A stretch of DNA of 64,000 nt from an uncultured Opitutia bacterium (GTDB lineage: Bacteria > Verrucomicrobiota > Verrucomicrobiia > Opitutales > Opitutaceae): positions 38,464-102,463 of the forward strand of contig CAILHZ010000022.1 in the NCBI GenBank assembly GCA_903834135.1, written 5' to 3'. The translations under genes were made by a program, and so were the position numbers. The first letter of the stretch is position 1; the number at the start of each line of letters is the position of its first letter. The notes below the pieces were generated by a model. The model was not told the DNA's origin. It did not search any database and saw nothing but the letters and a program-made list of their open reading frames with translations. Positions 36,281 to 45,749 of the stretch are shown here, piece after piece.

Positions 36281-37249
36281 TTAGAGAGCTGGAATGGGTG
36301 TCTGCTTAATTATATCTGCGATAATTTTATCAGCAGTGAGATCTTGTGCCTCTGCTTCGTAGGTAAGTCCTATACGGTGTCGTAGAACATCTGCAGCGAT
36401 CTCTTGAATGAGAGCAGGCCCTAGGAAATCTTGTCCTCTTAGCCATGCGATTGCCTTACCTGATTGATAAAGAGCAAGAGAAGCACGTGGTGAGGCACCG
36501 AAGTTAAGTTGTCTTACTGCTGTACCGGAATTTTTAACTTCAGTGAGTGAGCGGGTTGCTCGAACAATACTTAAAATATAATTCTGAACTGCAGGTGCGA
36601 CGTGAATTTTATCCACTTCTGCGCGAAGCGCTAAAAGTTCTTCTGCGTTTGAAACAGCTTTGAGTGTTGGCTGCTTAGTTACTTGCCCCCAGCGCTGCAT
36701 CATAGCTGATTCTTCTTCTGCTTTTGGATAATCCACAATCAGCTTAAATAAGAAACGATCGGTTTGGGCTTCAGGGAGTGGATAGGTACCTTCCTGCTCA
36801 ATCGGGTTTTGCGTCGCCATCACGAAAAAAGGACGTGGCAGTGGATTGGTTTGGCCACCTAGGGTCACTTGACGCTCTTGCATGGCCTCAAGCAGTGCAC
36901 TTTGCACCTTTGCTGGAGCACGGTTGATTTCATCGGCTAAAACCATGTTAGCGAAGATAGGTCCCTTGTGTGGGGAGAACTCACCTGTCTTAGGCTGGAA
37001 GATCATCGTTCCAACAACATCGCTAGGGAGTAGGTCAGGAGTGAACTGGATACGTTCAAATTGTACCCCTAAGGCTGTACCTAAAGATCTGACTAATAAG
37101 GTTTTAGCCAATCCTGGCATACCCTCTAAGAGGACGTGACCATTGGCTAGGAGCGCTACTAATAGACGCTCGACAACTTCATCCTGGCCAATGACGGCCT
37201 GGGAGATTTCTTCACGGAGTTTCTTGGACCAAGTTGGGCCTGTAAGCAT
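36281..37249 (-). CDS. moxR: MoxR family AAA+ ATPase
   Basis: This 322-aa AAA_3 protein has Walker A EGMPGLAKT (42-50), Walker B MVLADEINRAPAKVQSALLE (about 105-124), sensor 1 MATQNPIEQEGTYPLPEAQ and an Arg finger region TDRFLFK. MoxR proteins act as chaperones or remodelling ATPases on VWA partners. It is the first gene of the five-gene Bat operon reading down to 29896. Confidence 0.95.
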   Translation of the reverse strand: MLTGPTWSKKLREEISQAVIGQDEVVERLLVALLANGHVLLEGMPGLAKTLLVRSLGTALGVQFERIQFTPDLLPSDVVGTMIFQPKTGEFSPHKGPIFANMVLADEINRAPAKVQSALLEAMQERQVTLGGQTNPLPRPFFVMATQNPIEQEGTYPLPEAQTDRFLFKLIVDYPKAEEESAMMQRWGQVTKQPTLKAVSNAEELLALRAEVDKIHVAPAVQNYILSIVRATRSLTEVKNSGTAVRQLNFGASPRASLALYQSGKAIAWLRGQDFLGPALIQEIAADVLRHRIGLTYEAEAQDLTADKIIADIIKQTPIPAL

Positions 37250-37369
37250 AGTAATTTGTTAGGAGACCGTTGGACTAGTGAACTAGGAAATAGTTTCACT
37301 AAATTGACGATATCCTTCCAGACCTAAGTTGTATTTTCAAGAGCCCAATGGGTAACAAACTAGGCTTTT

Positions 37370-38686
37370 TTAGCCGCGTTTAACTATCTCACGTACTTTA
37401 ATATCCAGCGGTTCTGGTTCATTAAGTTCTTTTGTACCTTTTGCTCCAAGTTCAGCTAGCTTTCTGGCTCCTGGGATTAAGGTCTGCTCAAAGGATCCGA
37501 TAGCTGTGTTATAACCTTTGGTTGCAGTTTCTAGTGCAGTTCCAATTTTACTTAAGCTATCTGCAAAGGTAACAACACGGTCATAGAGTTGGCGCCCAAG
37601 ATTGCTGATTTCTTCTGTATTTTTAGAAACCACTTCTTGTCTCCAACCATAAGATGCAGCTTTGAGTAATGCAATTAAGGTACTTGGTGTTGCAAGTAAT
37701 ACGCGCTGCTTAAGCGCTTTATCCATAATCTCAGGATCTGCCTGAAGTGCAGCTGCGAGTAGGTGATCGCCAGGTAAAAATAGAACCACAAATTCTGGAG
37801 CAGGTTGTAAAGCTTCCCAGTAACTTTTCATACCTAAACTTTCAACGTGGCCACGTACTTTACGGGCGTGTTCTTTTAGATGCTCAGCTTTTGCAGTTTC
37901 ATCATTAGTTTCTACTGCTGCTCGGTAGGACTGAATTGGAGTTTTTGCGTCCACTGCGATGCGTCTACCTCCAGGAAGTCTTACAATCATATCTGGACGA
38001 TTTGAGCCTGAGCCTTCCTGCTCTGAAAAATCACAGTAAGAAAGCATATCAGCCATTTCAGCTACACGGCGTAATTGCAGTTCGCCCCAATTACCTGCAT
38101 AGGTATTAGAGCGTAACACTGTAGATAATTTTGTAGCTTCAGTTTGAAGTGATGTTTGTGCAGTGGCTAAAGACTCGAGCTGTTTTTCTAACGCTCCAAA
38201 ATGTTTTTCACGATTCTTATCTATCTCTAAAATCTTAGCATCTACTTTTTCTAGGGACTCTCGAATGGGTTTAACTAAATTATCGACTGCATCTTTGCGT
38301 TTTTCTAAATCGCCTACTGACTGTTGCTGGAGCTGTTCAAACGCCTGCTTAGCCTGATCCATAAAGCTTTGTGAATTTGCTTTTAGGGCGTCACTTGCAA
38401 GTGCTTTAAATTCATTTGAGAGACGCTCGTGTGCCTGGCGTTCAGCACTTAATTTTGTTGAGAGCTCTGTATTTTCAGAACTGAGTCGAACGACATCAGA
38501 GCGCAGTAATGAAAGTTCGCTATCTGCTTTCACAACAGAGCTCTCTAGCATTCGGAGGCGTTCGGTATGTGTAGCTTCAGCACCCCGTTTCCAGAGCCAA
38601 ATAAAAGCTGCCCCTACCAGTGCTGCAATAAACGAGGTAATAATAGCCACGTAGAATGGCTTAAACTCTCGGCAGTCCAGCCGCAA
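37370..38686 (-). CDS. rmuC: DNA recombination protein RmuC
   Basis: This 438-aa protein has one N-terminal membrane helix (about 12-32), a long coiled coil (about 40-200) and the RmuC core LRSNTYAGNWGELQLRRVAEM. The putative nuclease site follows (RPDMIVRLPGGRRIAVDAKT). RmuC limits inversion and rearrangement at repeats in E. coli. Its start lies 9 bases downstream of the ABC ATPase stop. Confidence 0.93.
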   Translation of the reverse strand: MRLDCREFKPFYVAIITSFIAALVGAAFIWLWKRGAEATHTERLRMLESSVVKADSELSLLRSDVVRLSSENTELSTKLSAERQAHERLSNEFKALASDALKANSQSFMDQAKQAFEQLQQQSVGDLEKRKDAVDNLVKPIRESLEKVDAKILEIDKNREKHFGALEKQLESLATAQTSLQTEATKLSTVLRSNTYAGNWGELQLRRVAEMADMLSYCDFSEQEGSGSNRPDMIVRLPGGRRIAVDAKTPIQSYRAAVETNDETAKAEHLKEHARKVRGHVESLGMKSYWEALQPAPEFVVLFLPGDHLLAAALQADPEIMDKALKQRVLLATPSTLIALLKAASYGWRQEVVSKNTEEISNLGRQLYDRVVTFADSLSKIGTALETATKGYNTAIGSFEQTLIPGARKLAELGAKGTKELNEPEPLDIKVREIVKRG

Positions 38687-38695
38687 CAGAACTCT

Positions 38696-39700
38696 TTAAG
38701 AAATTGACTTGGGAGCGTGGGTAAACAGCTCAGTAATGACATCCTCAATTGGTATGTCTTCAATCGTGATGTCTGCCACCGGGCCTGTACTTAAGATTTC
38801 TTGGGACACTCCGACTACTTGATCGCTTGGTACGCGCACTGTAAATTTACCATCATCTGAGCGAGTTGTCTTGCCATGCTTTGATTCCCAATGAGTTGGA
38901 AATGTTTCTGCAGCAGCTGGTTCAAAGGTGATAATTTTTTGTTTGGTTCCTTGGCCGGCTTCTATAGCGGAGAGGTCACCATCATAAATTTTCTGGCCAC
39001 GGTGAATTACGATCACACGTTCACATAATTCTTGGATATCAGCCATATAATGACTGGTGAGTAAAATGGTTACTTTATAGCGGCGGTTGTATTCTCTTAA
39101 GAAGTTCCTAACTGCTTTTTGAGAGATTACATCAAGTCCAATGGTAGGCTCATCGAGAAATAAAACCCTAGGTCTATGAATAAGCGCAGCAATAAGCTCC
39201 ATTTTCATACGCTCACCTAAAGATAATTCGCGTACCATGACATCAAGCTTCGCTCTTACATCTAAGAGATCGAGTAGTTCGTCTAAGGTTTTTTGGTACT
39301 GAGCTTCAGGAATTCCGTAAATGGCTCTAAGTAAAACAAACGACTCCCGTGCAGGAAGATCCCACCAGAGTTGATTTTTTTGTCCCATCACTAACGCAAA
39401 AATCTTACGGTAAGCATTCTCACGCTTAGAAGGATCAAAGCCAGCAACACGTGCTTTACCTGATGTCGGATAAATAAGACCCGAGAGCATTTTTAAAGTG
39501 GTCGTTTTCCCTGCGCCATTAGGCCCTAGAAAACCTACGAATTCACCTTCTTGAATCGTGAAGCTAATATCTTTAGCAGCAGCTGTGTCTTCGAACGTCC
39601 GGTTAAAAAGACCTTTCACGCCTCCCCAAAAGCCAGGGGCTTTCTTGTAGGTGCGGAAAACGCGGGTCAGATTTTGGACTTCGATCATAGAATGAGACAT
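38696..39700 (-). CDS. ABC-2-type transporter ATP-binding protein
   Basis: This 334-aa ATPase has Walker A GPNGAGKT (59-66), signature LSLGERMK, Walker B VLFLDEPTIGLD and a C-terminal regulatory extension of about 90 residues. The sequence around the Q-loop (MGQKNQLWWDLPA) is typical of ATPases that pair with two ABC-2/DUF990 permeases. Those permeases are not adjacent: surE precedes and rmuC follows on the same strand. The partner must be elsewhere or missing. Confidence 0.9.
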   Translation of the reverse strand: MSHSMIEVQNLTRVFRTYKKAPGFWGGVKGLFNRTFEDTAAAKDISFTIQEGEFVGFLGPNGAGKTTTLKMLSGLIYPTSGKARVAGFDPSKRENAYRKIFALVMGQKNQLWWDLPARESFVLLRAIYGIPEAQYQKTLDELLDLLDVRAKLDVMVRELSLGERMKMELIAALIHRPRVLFLDEPTIGLDVISQKAVRNFLREYNRRYKVTILLTSHYMADIQELCERVIVIHRGQKIYDGDLSAIEAGQGTKQKIITFEPAAAETFPTHWESKHGKTTRSDDGKFTVRVPSDQVVGVSQEILSTGPVADITIEDIPIEDVITELFTHAPKSIS

Positions 39701-39726
39701 AGAGAGTGAGATAGAGTCTGTCGACT

Positions 39727-40500
39727 TTAGGAGCCAAGTTTTGTGTAGTCTAATACACTATGGCTTATAAAGCCTTGAGCAATGGCTGCTTTATCTGTGA
39801 TCAGTTCTGTAGGGGAGACATCATCGCCGCTTTTGAATTTAAGGTTATGTTTTCCGTCATCACCTCGTGGGGAGAAAAGTCCTGGAACCATCATGTGTGC
39901 TGGAACCGTGCGCTTTACTCGAGTCTGTAGTGTGCACGGCAATGGAAAATTGATATTATGTACTTTGAAACTTTCGCGCGGAATACTTTCAAGTAGGCTT
40001 TCTGCCATAGCTGCACCGATACCTGCAGATATTTTTAATGTTTTTGCTAGTTCAGGATCTGGTTTACCCTGAGGTGTTTTAAGCAGTTCGTAGGTTTCGA
40101 AAGTAACTTCTTGGGAAAATGCTACTGCTGGAAGACCGTGAATGGCTCCTTCAAATGCACCGGCAACTGTTCCACTTGCTATGATAAATCCGAGTGTAGT
40201 GTTAAGGCCGATATTAATACCACTGACAACGCCTTCAGGTGGATTATCGAGCAAGTGATCGATTGCTATATTTACACAATCGCTTGGTGTACCATCTACA
40301 ATCCATGTAGGACAGCCAAAACCTAAATCTGCTTTGTCTGAGTGAACACCTCTGTTGCGGGATTTACTAGCACCGACCCAACTTTGTTCGGAACGGGGTG
40401 CGACTACAGATAATTCATGTCCCTGTTTAACAAGAGCTAAAGCAAGCTCTCGTATGAAGATACTCTCTATTCCGTCATCATTGGTCAGCAAGATACGCAT
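39727..40500 (-). CDS. surE: 5'/3'-nucleotidase SurE
   Basis: SurE removes phosphate from nucleoside monophosphates and is a stationary-phase survival protein in E. coli. This 257-aa protein starts MRILLTNDDGIES with the metal-binding Asp pair. It has the Ser/Asn ligands in APRSEQSWVGAS and the VVSGINIGLNTTLGFIIASGT loop, with GTVAGAFEG. It is slightly short of some homologues but has the complete core. Confidence 0.94.
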   Translation of the reverse strand: MRILLTNDDGIESIFIRELALALVKQGHELSVVAPRSEQSWVGASKSRNRGVHSDKADLGFGCPTWIVDGTPSDCVNIAIDHLLDNPPEGVVSGINIGLNTTLGFIIASGTVAGAFEGAIHGLPAVAFSQEVTFETYELLKTPQGKPDPELAKTLKISAGIGAAMAESLLESIPRESFKVHNINFPLPCTLQTRVKRTVPAHMMVPGLFSPRGDDGKHNLKFKSGDDVSPTELITDKAAIAQGFISHSVLDYTKLGS

Positions 40501-40532
40501 ACCTTATTCTCTAGTGAAGATTCCATTTGGGC

Positions 40533-40565
40533 AAAGAAAAAGCCGGAGGTTTTAAGCTCCGGCTT
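40533..40565 (-). terminator. Intrinsic terminator of pnp
   Basis: On the minus strand AAGCCGGAG pairs perfectly with CTCCGGCTT around an 8-base loop and is followed by TTTCTTT. It starts about 40 bases after the pnp stop and separates pnp from surE. Confidence 0.9.
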
Positions 40566-40605
40566 CGAAAATATACCCTAGTGCTAGGGCCTTTAGGCTT
40601 ACTGA

Positions 40606-42792
40606 TTAGGCGTGAGGCGCTGCTGGCGCTGCTGCAGGAGCAGATTCGGCAGCCTTAGGAGCTTCCATTTCTTGCATAGCGGCTTTGCGTGAGAGACGAA
40701 CCTTGCCTGATTTCTCATCAATACCGACACACTTAACCCAGATCATTTCGCCCATCTTGACTACGTCGTCTGTACGGCGAACGCGGAAGTCAGCTAGTTC
40801 AGAAATGTGACACAGGCCTTCTTTGCCAGGGACGCATTCAACGAAGCAACCGAAATCTTTAATGCCGGTAACGCGACCGTGGTAAAGTTTACCCATTTCG
40901 AGTTGTGCACCACCACCGCAAAGTGAATCAATTTCTTGAACCGCGCGATTCATGGCTTCTGCATTATTCGAATAGATGAATACCTTACCTGTATCGTCAT
41001 CAGAGATGTCGATTTGAGCACCGGTTGTTTCGGTGATACGGCGAATGGTCTTACCACCAGGTCCGATCAATAAACCGATCTTTTCTGGATCGATTTGAAC
41101 GGTCTGAATGCGAGGAGCAAATGTGGATAGTGTGGTGCGAGGTGCTGGGAGTGAACCAAGCATGTTCTTCAAGATTTCAACACGTGCATCACGTGCTTGA
41201 TGAATTGCTGTTTTAGCAATTTCGAAAGGAAGACCATTGATCTTCAAGTCGAGTTGGAAGCCTGTGATACCTTTTGTAGTACCAGCAATCTTGAAATCCA
41301 TATCACCGAAGTGATCTTCTTCACCAAGAATGTCTGTGATAGTGACCCATTTCGAGATCGAGCCATCTGGTGCATTGTCAGTCATAAGACCGCAAGAGAT
41401 ACCAGCAACAGGAGCAATAATTGGAACACCAGCATCCATGAGTGATAAGCATCCGCCACAGATGGAAGCCATCGATGTGGAACCATTTGAGGCTAAGACC
41501 TCAGAGGTAACACGGATCGAATAAGGGAATGCATCTTCTGGAGGAAGTACTGGAACGAGTGAACGTTCTGCAAGAGCTCCGTGACCGATTTCGCGGCGAC
41601 CTGGACCTGTGAAACGACCTGTTTCACCCACAGAGAAAGGAGGCATGTTGTATTGCAGAATGAACGACTTGGAAGTCGCGCCACCTGTTAAGCCGTCCAT
41701 CTCTTGAGCTTCCTTGGTAGGTCCAAGAGTTGTGATGACTAAAGCTTGTGTATCACCACGTTCGAAGATCGCAGATCCGTGAACACGTGGGAGTACGCCA
41801 ACTTGACTTGTGAGAGGACGTAATGACTTTGCATCACGGCCATCAGCGCGGATACCGCGTTCTAGCACAGTGCGGCGGTAAGCTTTGTATTGGAGATCTT
41901 CGAAAACGATGCTTACGTCTGCGTCGCTAAATTTACCTTCACCAAGTTCAGCTGTAAGAGCAGCTTTGCACTCTTCTTTCAACGCTTTGATGTTAGCTGA
42001 GCGAACTGCTTTTTCTTTTCCGAAGATTGCATCAGCGATCTTTGGTGTAGCAACGCGTTCAATGATTGTGCGAGCTTCTGGCTTTGCGATCGAGAGATCG
42101 AATTTCGCTTTTGGCTTTCCAGCAACTGCTGCGAGATCTTTGATTGCCTTGATGATTGGCTGAATTGCATTGTGTGCGAATTCAAGAGCTTCAATGAAGC
42201 GCTCTTCTGTCAATTGATCAGCTGAACCTTCGATCATAAGCATGTTCTTATCTGTACCAACGTAGATTAAATCTAGTGTCGATGAGAACATCTGCTCGAT
42301 AGTTGGGTTAACAACGAATTGGCCATCAATTTGACCGATACGTGCTGCACCAATAGGTCCATTCCAAGGAATGTCAGAAAGAGCAAGTGCTGCACTAGCT
42401 CCGTTTAACATTAAAATATCGGATTCATTCTTTTGGTCTGCTGTGAGCAGTAAACCAATGATTTGAACTTCGAACATGAAGCCTTCTGGGAATAGAGGAC
42501 GGCATGGACGATCGCATAAGCGAGAGGTAAGAATTTCTTTTTCGGAAGGGCGACCTTCACGTTTGAAATATCCACCAGGGAAGCGACCTGCTGCTGCATA
42601 CTTTTCACGGTAATCAACAGTAAGTGGAAAAAAGTCCTGTCCTGGACGAAGGGTGGTAGCAGCAGTTGCTGATACGAATACGGTGGTTTCACCGACGGTT
42701 ACAGTCACAGCTCCGTTAGCAAATTTTGCTAGCGAACCTGAGCTGAGTTGGAGGCCGTACTCCGGTACGGTTACGATATGTTTCTGATTCAT
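40606..42792 (-). CDS. pnp: Polynucleotide phosphorylase
   Basis: PNPase degrades RNA 3' to 5' by phosphorolysis as part of RNA turnover. The 728-aa protein has two RNase PH domains (about 1-140 and 310-540), a helical linker, a KH domain ([15 protein letters not shown], about 570-584) and an S1 domain ([16 protein letters not shown], about 638-653). An Ala/Pro-rich tail closes it. It lies downstream of rpsO, the classic arrangement. The structured spacer before it may allow RNase III-type autoregulation as in E. coli (inference). Confidence 0.97.
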   Translation of the reverse strand: MNQKHIVTVPEYGLQLSSGSLAKFANGAVTVTVGETTVFVSATAATTLRPGQDFFPLTVDYREKYAAAGRFPGGYFKREGRPSEKEILTSRLCDRPCRPLFPEGFMFEVQIIGLLLTADQKNESDILMLNGASAALALSDIPWNGPIGAARIGQIDGQFVVNPTIEQMFSSTLDLIYVGTDKNMLMIEGSADQLTEERFIEALEFAHNAIQPIIKAIKDLAAVAGKPKAKFDLSIAKPEARTIIERVATPKIADAIFGKEKAVRSANIKALKEECKAALTAELGEGKFSDADVSIVFEDLQYKAYRRTVLERGIRADGRDAKSLRPLTSQVGVLPRVHGSAIFERGDTQALVITTLGPTKEAQEMDGLTGGATSKSFILQYNMPPFSVGETGRFTGPGRREIGHGALAERSLVPVLPPEDAFPYSIRVTSEVLASNGSTSMASICGGCLSLMDAGVPIIAPVAGISCGLMTDNAPDGSISKWVTITDILGEEDHFGDMDFKIAGTTKGITGFQLDLKINGLPFEIAKTAIHQARDARVEILKNMLGSLPAPRTTLSTFAPRIQTVQIDPEKIGLLIGPGGKTIRRITETTGAQIDISDDDTGKVFIYSNNAEAMNRAVQEIDSLCGGGAQLEMGKLYHGRVTGIKDFGCFVECVPGKEGLCHISELADFRVRRTDDVVKMGEMIWVKCVGIDEKSGKVRLSRKAAMQEMEAPKAAESAPAAAPAAPHA

Positions 42793-43116
42793 GTTTTATT
42801 TCTATTATGTTTCGCAAGCTCTTGCGGTGCTTTGGCGGAGTTGTTTTGCAGCACTGTACTTTTGAAAGTAGACAGTGAGTTTAAACTCCGGAATCTGCAC
42901 GCAGTGCGAGAAGCTTGGGAATGTTTATTTACTGACGGTTTATACGGCAGCTAGCGCACGGGCTAACTGGTTTTTTCTTCGGCCCGTCTTTTGAACCGAG
43001 AGACTTCCGTTTGGCTCCTCTTTACAAGAGGCAAATGGAAATGTCCCAGTCTTAAAGTCGAGTGTCTTAACGACAACGGGCGACTCGCGTATCGAGTCGC
43101 CCGTCTTTCGAAAGGG
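42793..43116 (-). promoter_or_regulatory. Structured rpsO-pnp spacer (pnp leader)
   Basis: This 324-base gap holds at least three hairpins. The first (43076-43104) has 12-bp perfect arms CGAGTCGCCCGT type and sits 12 bases after rpsO; it lacks a clean T-run on the minus strand. The second (43005-43040) pairs CCTCTT with AAGAGG and extends outward through TTTG/CAAA and TTCC/GGAA. The third (42852-42877) pairs CACTGT with ACAGTG and ACTTT with AAAGT. No ORF is convincing. The layout fits a processed, autoregulated pnp leader. Confidence 0.65.
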
Positions 43117-43380
43117 TTATTTACGTAGACTTAACTTCTGAAGCAACTCGGTATACTTAGGCAAATTGTGGCGCTTAGTATAATCGAGCAGTTTACGACG
43201 GCGACTTGCCATCTGGAGAAGTCCGCGACGTGAGTGGAAATCCTTACGGTGAACGCGCAAGTGCTCGGTCAAATGATTGATCCTAGCGGTAAGAAGCGCG
43301 ATCTGGACTTCGCTCGAGCCGGTGTCCTTGTCGTGAGTTTTGTATTCTGCGATGATGTCTGGTTTTACAACTGTTGGCAT
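43117..43380 (-). CDS. rpsO: 30S ribosomal protein S15
   Basis: This 87-aa protein is the complete S15, which binds 16S rRNA early in 30S assembly. The hallmarks are [20 protein letters not shown], then [20 protein letters not shown] and [13 protein letters not shown]. It is preceded by a promoter and a structured leader of about 200 bases, and followed by pnp. Confidence 0.98.
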   Translation of the reverse strand: MPTVVKPDIIAEYKTHDKDTGSSEVQIALLTARINHLTEHLRVHRKDFHSRRGLLQMASRRRKLLDYTKRHNLPKYTELLQKLSLRK

Positions 43381-43583
43381 AGTATTGTTTTAGGTTAGCA
43401 CGACTGGCAGAACCGGAAGGTTCCGTGTCTCCCGCCTTACTCGTCATTTGGTCAGAGTTAAGCCGGAGTCACCGTTATAATCCCGCTTGCGCTGGATCAG
43501 TCATGGTAGGTCCCCGCGGCCAGCGGTTTCCTACTAACGGAAGCTAAGATCGTCCCAAAGCGCCTCTCGAGGAGCAAGCGAAA
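43381..43583 (-). promoter_or_regulatory. Structured rpsO leader
   Basis: From the predicted promoter to the rpsO start there are about 200 transcribed bases without an ORF. CGCTTGC at the 5' end can pair with GCAAGCG near 43490, enclosing GCTGG/CCAGC. Nearer the gene, GGAACC TTCC GGTTC makes a small hairpin. It could be an S15 autoregulatory leader or a short separate RNA; no family recognised. Confidence 0.45.
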
Positions 43584-43612
43584 ATTAGATAAGTGCGTGT
43601 CAGCTGTGTTAA
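43584..43612 (-). promoter_or_regulatory. Sigma-70-type promoter for rpsO
   Basis: On the minus strand TTAACA (5 of 6) lies exactly 17 bases from TCTAAT (5 of 6). It precedes the structured leader and rpsO. Confidence 0.6.
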
Positions 43613-43637
43613 AATTGTAAGTATATGACTAACAACA

Positions 43638-44024
43638 TTATCCAGACCTAATATGCAATTCTGTCACTGTTGAGCACCCCGGTATAGCCTGAATACGCTC
43701 TACGATTACTGCTCTTTGGAAGAAAATCTCTTCTCGGACCACGGAATCAGAGACTAAAACCAGTAGTCTTCTTCCCCTGTCTATTCTAACGGGATGAGAA
43801 CTTGATGCAAGGGCAGGACCTACCAAGACTTTCCATTGTTCGCGTATAGCATCTTCAGGTGTTGAACGACCAAGGCTAAATTTCTGACTAATCTCTTCCA
43901 TTAACTCGGCAAGATTACGCGTTGGCCTGCGACGCATCTTTTCTGGTTCGTTGTTTGGTACACCTCTAAATTCCGCGATGAGTTCTTCCGCGATTTTGCT
44001 GAACTCTTTTTTAGTCTCTTTCAT
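43638..44024 (-). CDS. dciA: DciA-like (DUF721) protein
   Basis: This 128-aa protein matches the DUF721 domain: EQWKVLVGPALASSSHPVRIDRG region (WxxxVG...H), a beta strand LLVLVSDSVVREEIFFQR and a final VTELHIRSG. DciA is the ancestral loader or operator of the replicative helicase DnaB in bacteria lacking DnaC/DnaI. The start at 44024 (MKETKKEF) is chosen; a longer frame runs into the upstream glycosyltransferase gene. Confidence 0.82.
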   Translation of the reverse strand: MKETKKEFSKIAEELIAEFRGVPNNEPEKMRRRPTRNLAELMEEISQKFSLGRSTPEDAIREQWKVLVGPALASSSHPVRIDRGRRLLVLVSDSVVREEIFFQRAVIVERIQAIPGCSTVTELHIRSG

Positions 44025-44037
44025 TGCCGTAAGAGAT

Positions 44038-44823
44038 CTAGACTTTCGGATCCGCTTTATGCTGTTCTTCGAAGAGCCTACTTTGACGCACGAAAACACC
44101 AAAGGCATTTGCAACTGCTATGTATAAGCCTGGATAGCCATCCAGAAAACCTAAGCGAATAATGTATGCTCTAAAAAACCTCCACGGTGCTCGAGTGAGT
44201 GCTGCAATAAGAGAAAAAGTTTTCCCTTTCGCTTTTTGCTGCTGCACATAAAAATCTGCGAACGGTACTATTTTAGTAACGTGGCTGGAAAGTGTGGGGA
44301 ATGAGTAGTGATGTAAATCTCCAGAGATAGTTTTAACAGCGCCTTCACAAATCACTTTCTCGTGAACAATAGCATCTCCTCCCCATTTAGCCTTACCTTT
44401 TTTTAGTAGACGTAAACTTAAGTCAGGATACCAATCACCGTGCGTAATCCAACGATCGATAAACCATACTTTTCGAGGAAAACGAGCGCCACTAAATGTA
44501 CTTGCTTGAGGTGAAGAGATAAAGTGTTGGATAGCGTTTTTAAGGTCTAAAGAAACTTCTTCATCTGCATCTAAGCAAAGAATCCAGGGCTGCTGCGCAA
44601 ACTGCATTGCTTCATTTTTACTATCTCGAAATCCTCTCCAAGGTAAAATTTCAACTCTTGCACCCGCTGCCTTGGCTAATACTGCGCTACGATCTGTTGT
44701 GTTATTTAGAGCAACAATAACTTCCGAAACCCAACCAACTACGCTATATAAGCAGCGAGGTAAGTTTGCTTCTTCATTACGCGCAACGATCACAACACTG
44801 ATAGGAGATAGGTTTGTGCTCAT
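44038..44823 (-). CDS. GT2 glycosyltransferase, WaaE/KdtX-like
   Basis: This 261-aa family 2 glycosyltransferase starts ISVVIVARNEEANLPRCL and has the nucleotide-sugar ExD/DxD region ILCLDADEEVS (about 82-92). The RDSKNEAM and RWITHGDWYPD motifs are characteristic of LPS-core beta-glucosyltransferases (WaaE). It ends a four-gene glycosyltransferase run and overlaps its neighbour by 4 bases. The exact sugar is unknown. Confidence 0.88.
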   Translation of the reverse strand: MSTNLSPISVVIVARNEEANLPRCLYSVVGWVSEVIVALNNTTDRSAVLAKAAGARVEILPWRGFRDSKNEAMQFAQQPWILCLDADEEVSLDLKNAIQHFISSPQASTFSGARFPRKVWFIDRWITHGDWYPDLSLRLLKKGKAKWGGDAIVHEKVICEGAVKTISGDLHHYSFPTLSSHVTKIVPFADFYVQQQKAKGKTFSLIAALTRAPWRFFRAYIIRLGFLDGYPGLYIAVANAFGVFVRQSRLFEEQHKADPKV

Positions 44824-45749
44824 GGTGTATGCTTAAGTCCGAGGAGGCATCTACAAGCTTGATATACATATCCGCAGGAACGCCAAGAGCGGACCCAATA
44901 CTTTTTTGCAGTCCCTAGTCTAAAGAAGATAAGCCCAAGTATTCCGACTAAGCCTAACAGTATTACTTTAAGTATGTTAGCTAGTAGACGAGTAATTAAA
45001 TACGTCATTTTACCTGGCTGGTTCGAGCGATCTATTACCCGAGAGCGTGCAGAATCAAAGGCGTGCTTTGAAGCGTATTTATAAGTCGTTCGGCTTGCAG
45101 GCATTTGATGCTTAACAGCGCCATCTGGTGAAAACCATACTTCAAGTCCCGCGCTACGTACGCGTCTAATCATTTCACTGTCACCGCCCGAAAAATAATT
45201 ACCTGCAGAACGATCTAAAGCGGTGCTGAATAGACCTAGACTAGCGAAAACACTTTTTCTAAAGGCTAGGTTTGCACCCATAGGGCAATCTTTCGGTTTT
45301 AGAGGTCCTAGCTCTTTTCTAAATCCAAGTGGGGCGTGCCATTCTTTTATCCACTCTGGAAGACCTTCTGGAAATACGGGAATGACTTCACCTCCTACTG
45401 CACCAATCTTATTTTCACTATCTGCTAAAAAAGCTGCGGTCATTGTGCTTACCCAGTTTGGGTTTACGAGTATATCGTCATCACCAAATATAATAATATC
45501 ACCTGTTGAAGCCTCTACTGCGCAGTTGCGTGCATGGTCTAATCCCTGACGTGTTTCTTTGATGTAACGCACTAAAATTTTTGAATTATTATATGCCTCA
45601 ACAACAGCCTTGGTGTTATCTGTACAATTGTTATCGATTACTAAAATTTCAATTTGGGAATTTTCGTAATCCTGGAGCATTAAACCATCGAGGGTTTGAT
45701 TAAGATAAAATGCCCGATTGTGAGTCGGTATGGCTACAGTTACTTTCAT
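44820..45749 (-). CDS. GT2 glycosyltransferase
   Basis: This 309-aa GT-A fold protein begins MKVTVAIPTHNRAFYLNQTL and has the FGDDDILVN metal motif (about 90) and a C-terminal membrane-associating helix (VILLGLVGILGLIFF). I chose ATG 45749, which overlaps the upstream stop by 4 bases, over a start nine codons earlier. Part of the surface glycan cluster; donor and acceptor unknown. Confidence 0.88.
   Translation of the reverse strand: MKVTVAIPTHNRAFYLNQTLDGLMLQDYENSQIEILVIDNNCTDNTKAVVEAYNNSKILVRYIKETRQGLDHARNCAVEASTGDIIIFGDDDILVNPNWVSTMTAAFLADSENKIGAVGGEVIPVFPEGLPEWIKEWHAPLGFRKELGPLKPKDCPMGANLAFRKSVFASLGLFSTALDRSAGNYFSGGDSEMIRRVRSAGLEVWFSPDGAVKHQMPASRTTYKYASKHAFDSARSRVIDRSNQPGKMTYLITRLLANILKVILLGLVGILGLIFFRLGTAKKYWVRSWRSCGYVYQACRCLLGLKHTP

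Noticed and set aside
43381..43637. SRP RNA or tRNA in the rpsO upstream region
   Set aside because: A CCGGAAGG stretch recalls the SRP tetraloop, but the conserved flanking sequence is absent; no cloverleaf can be drawn.
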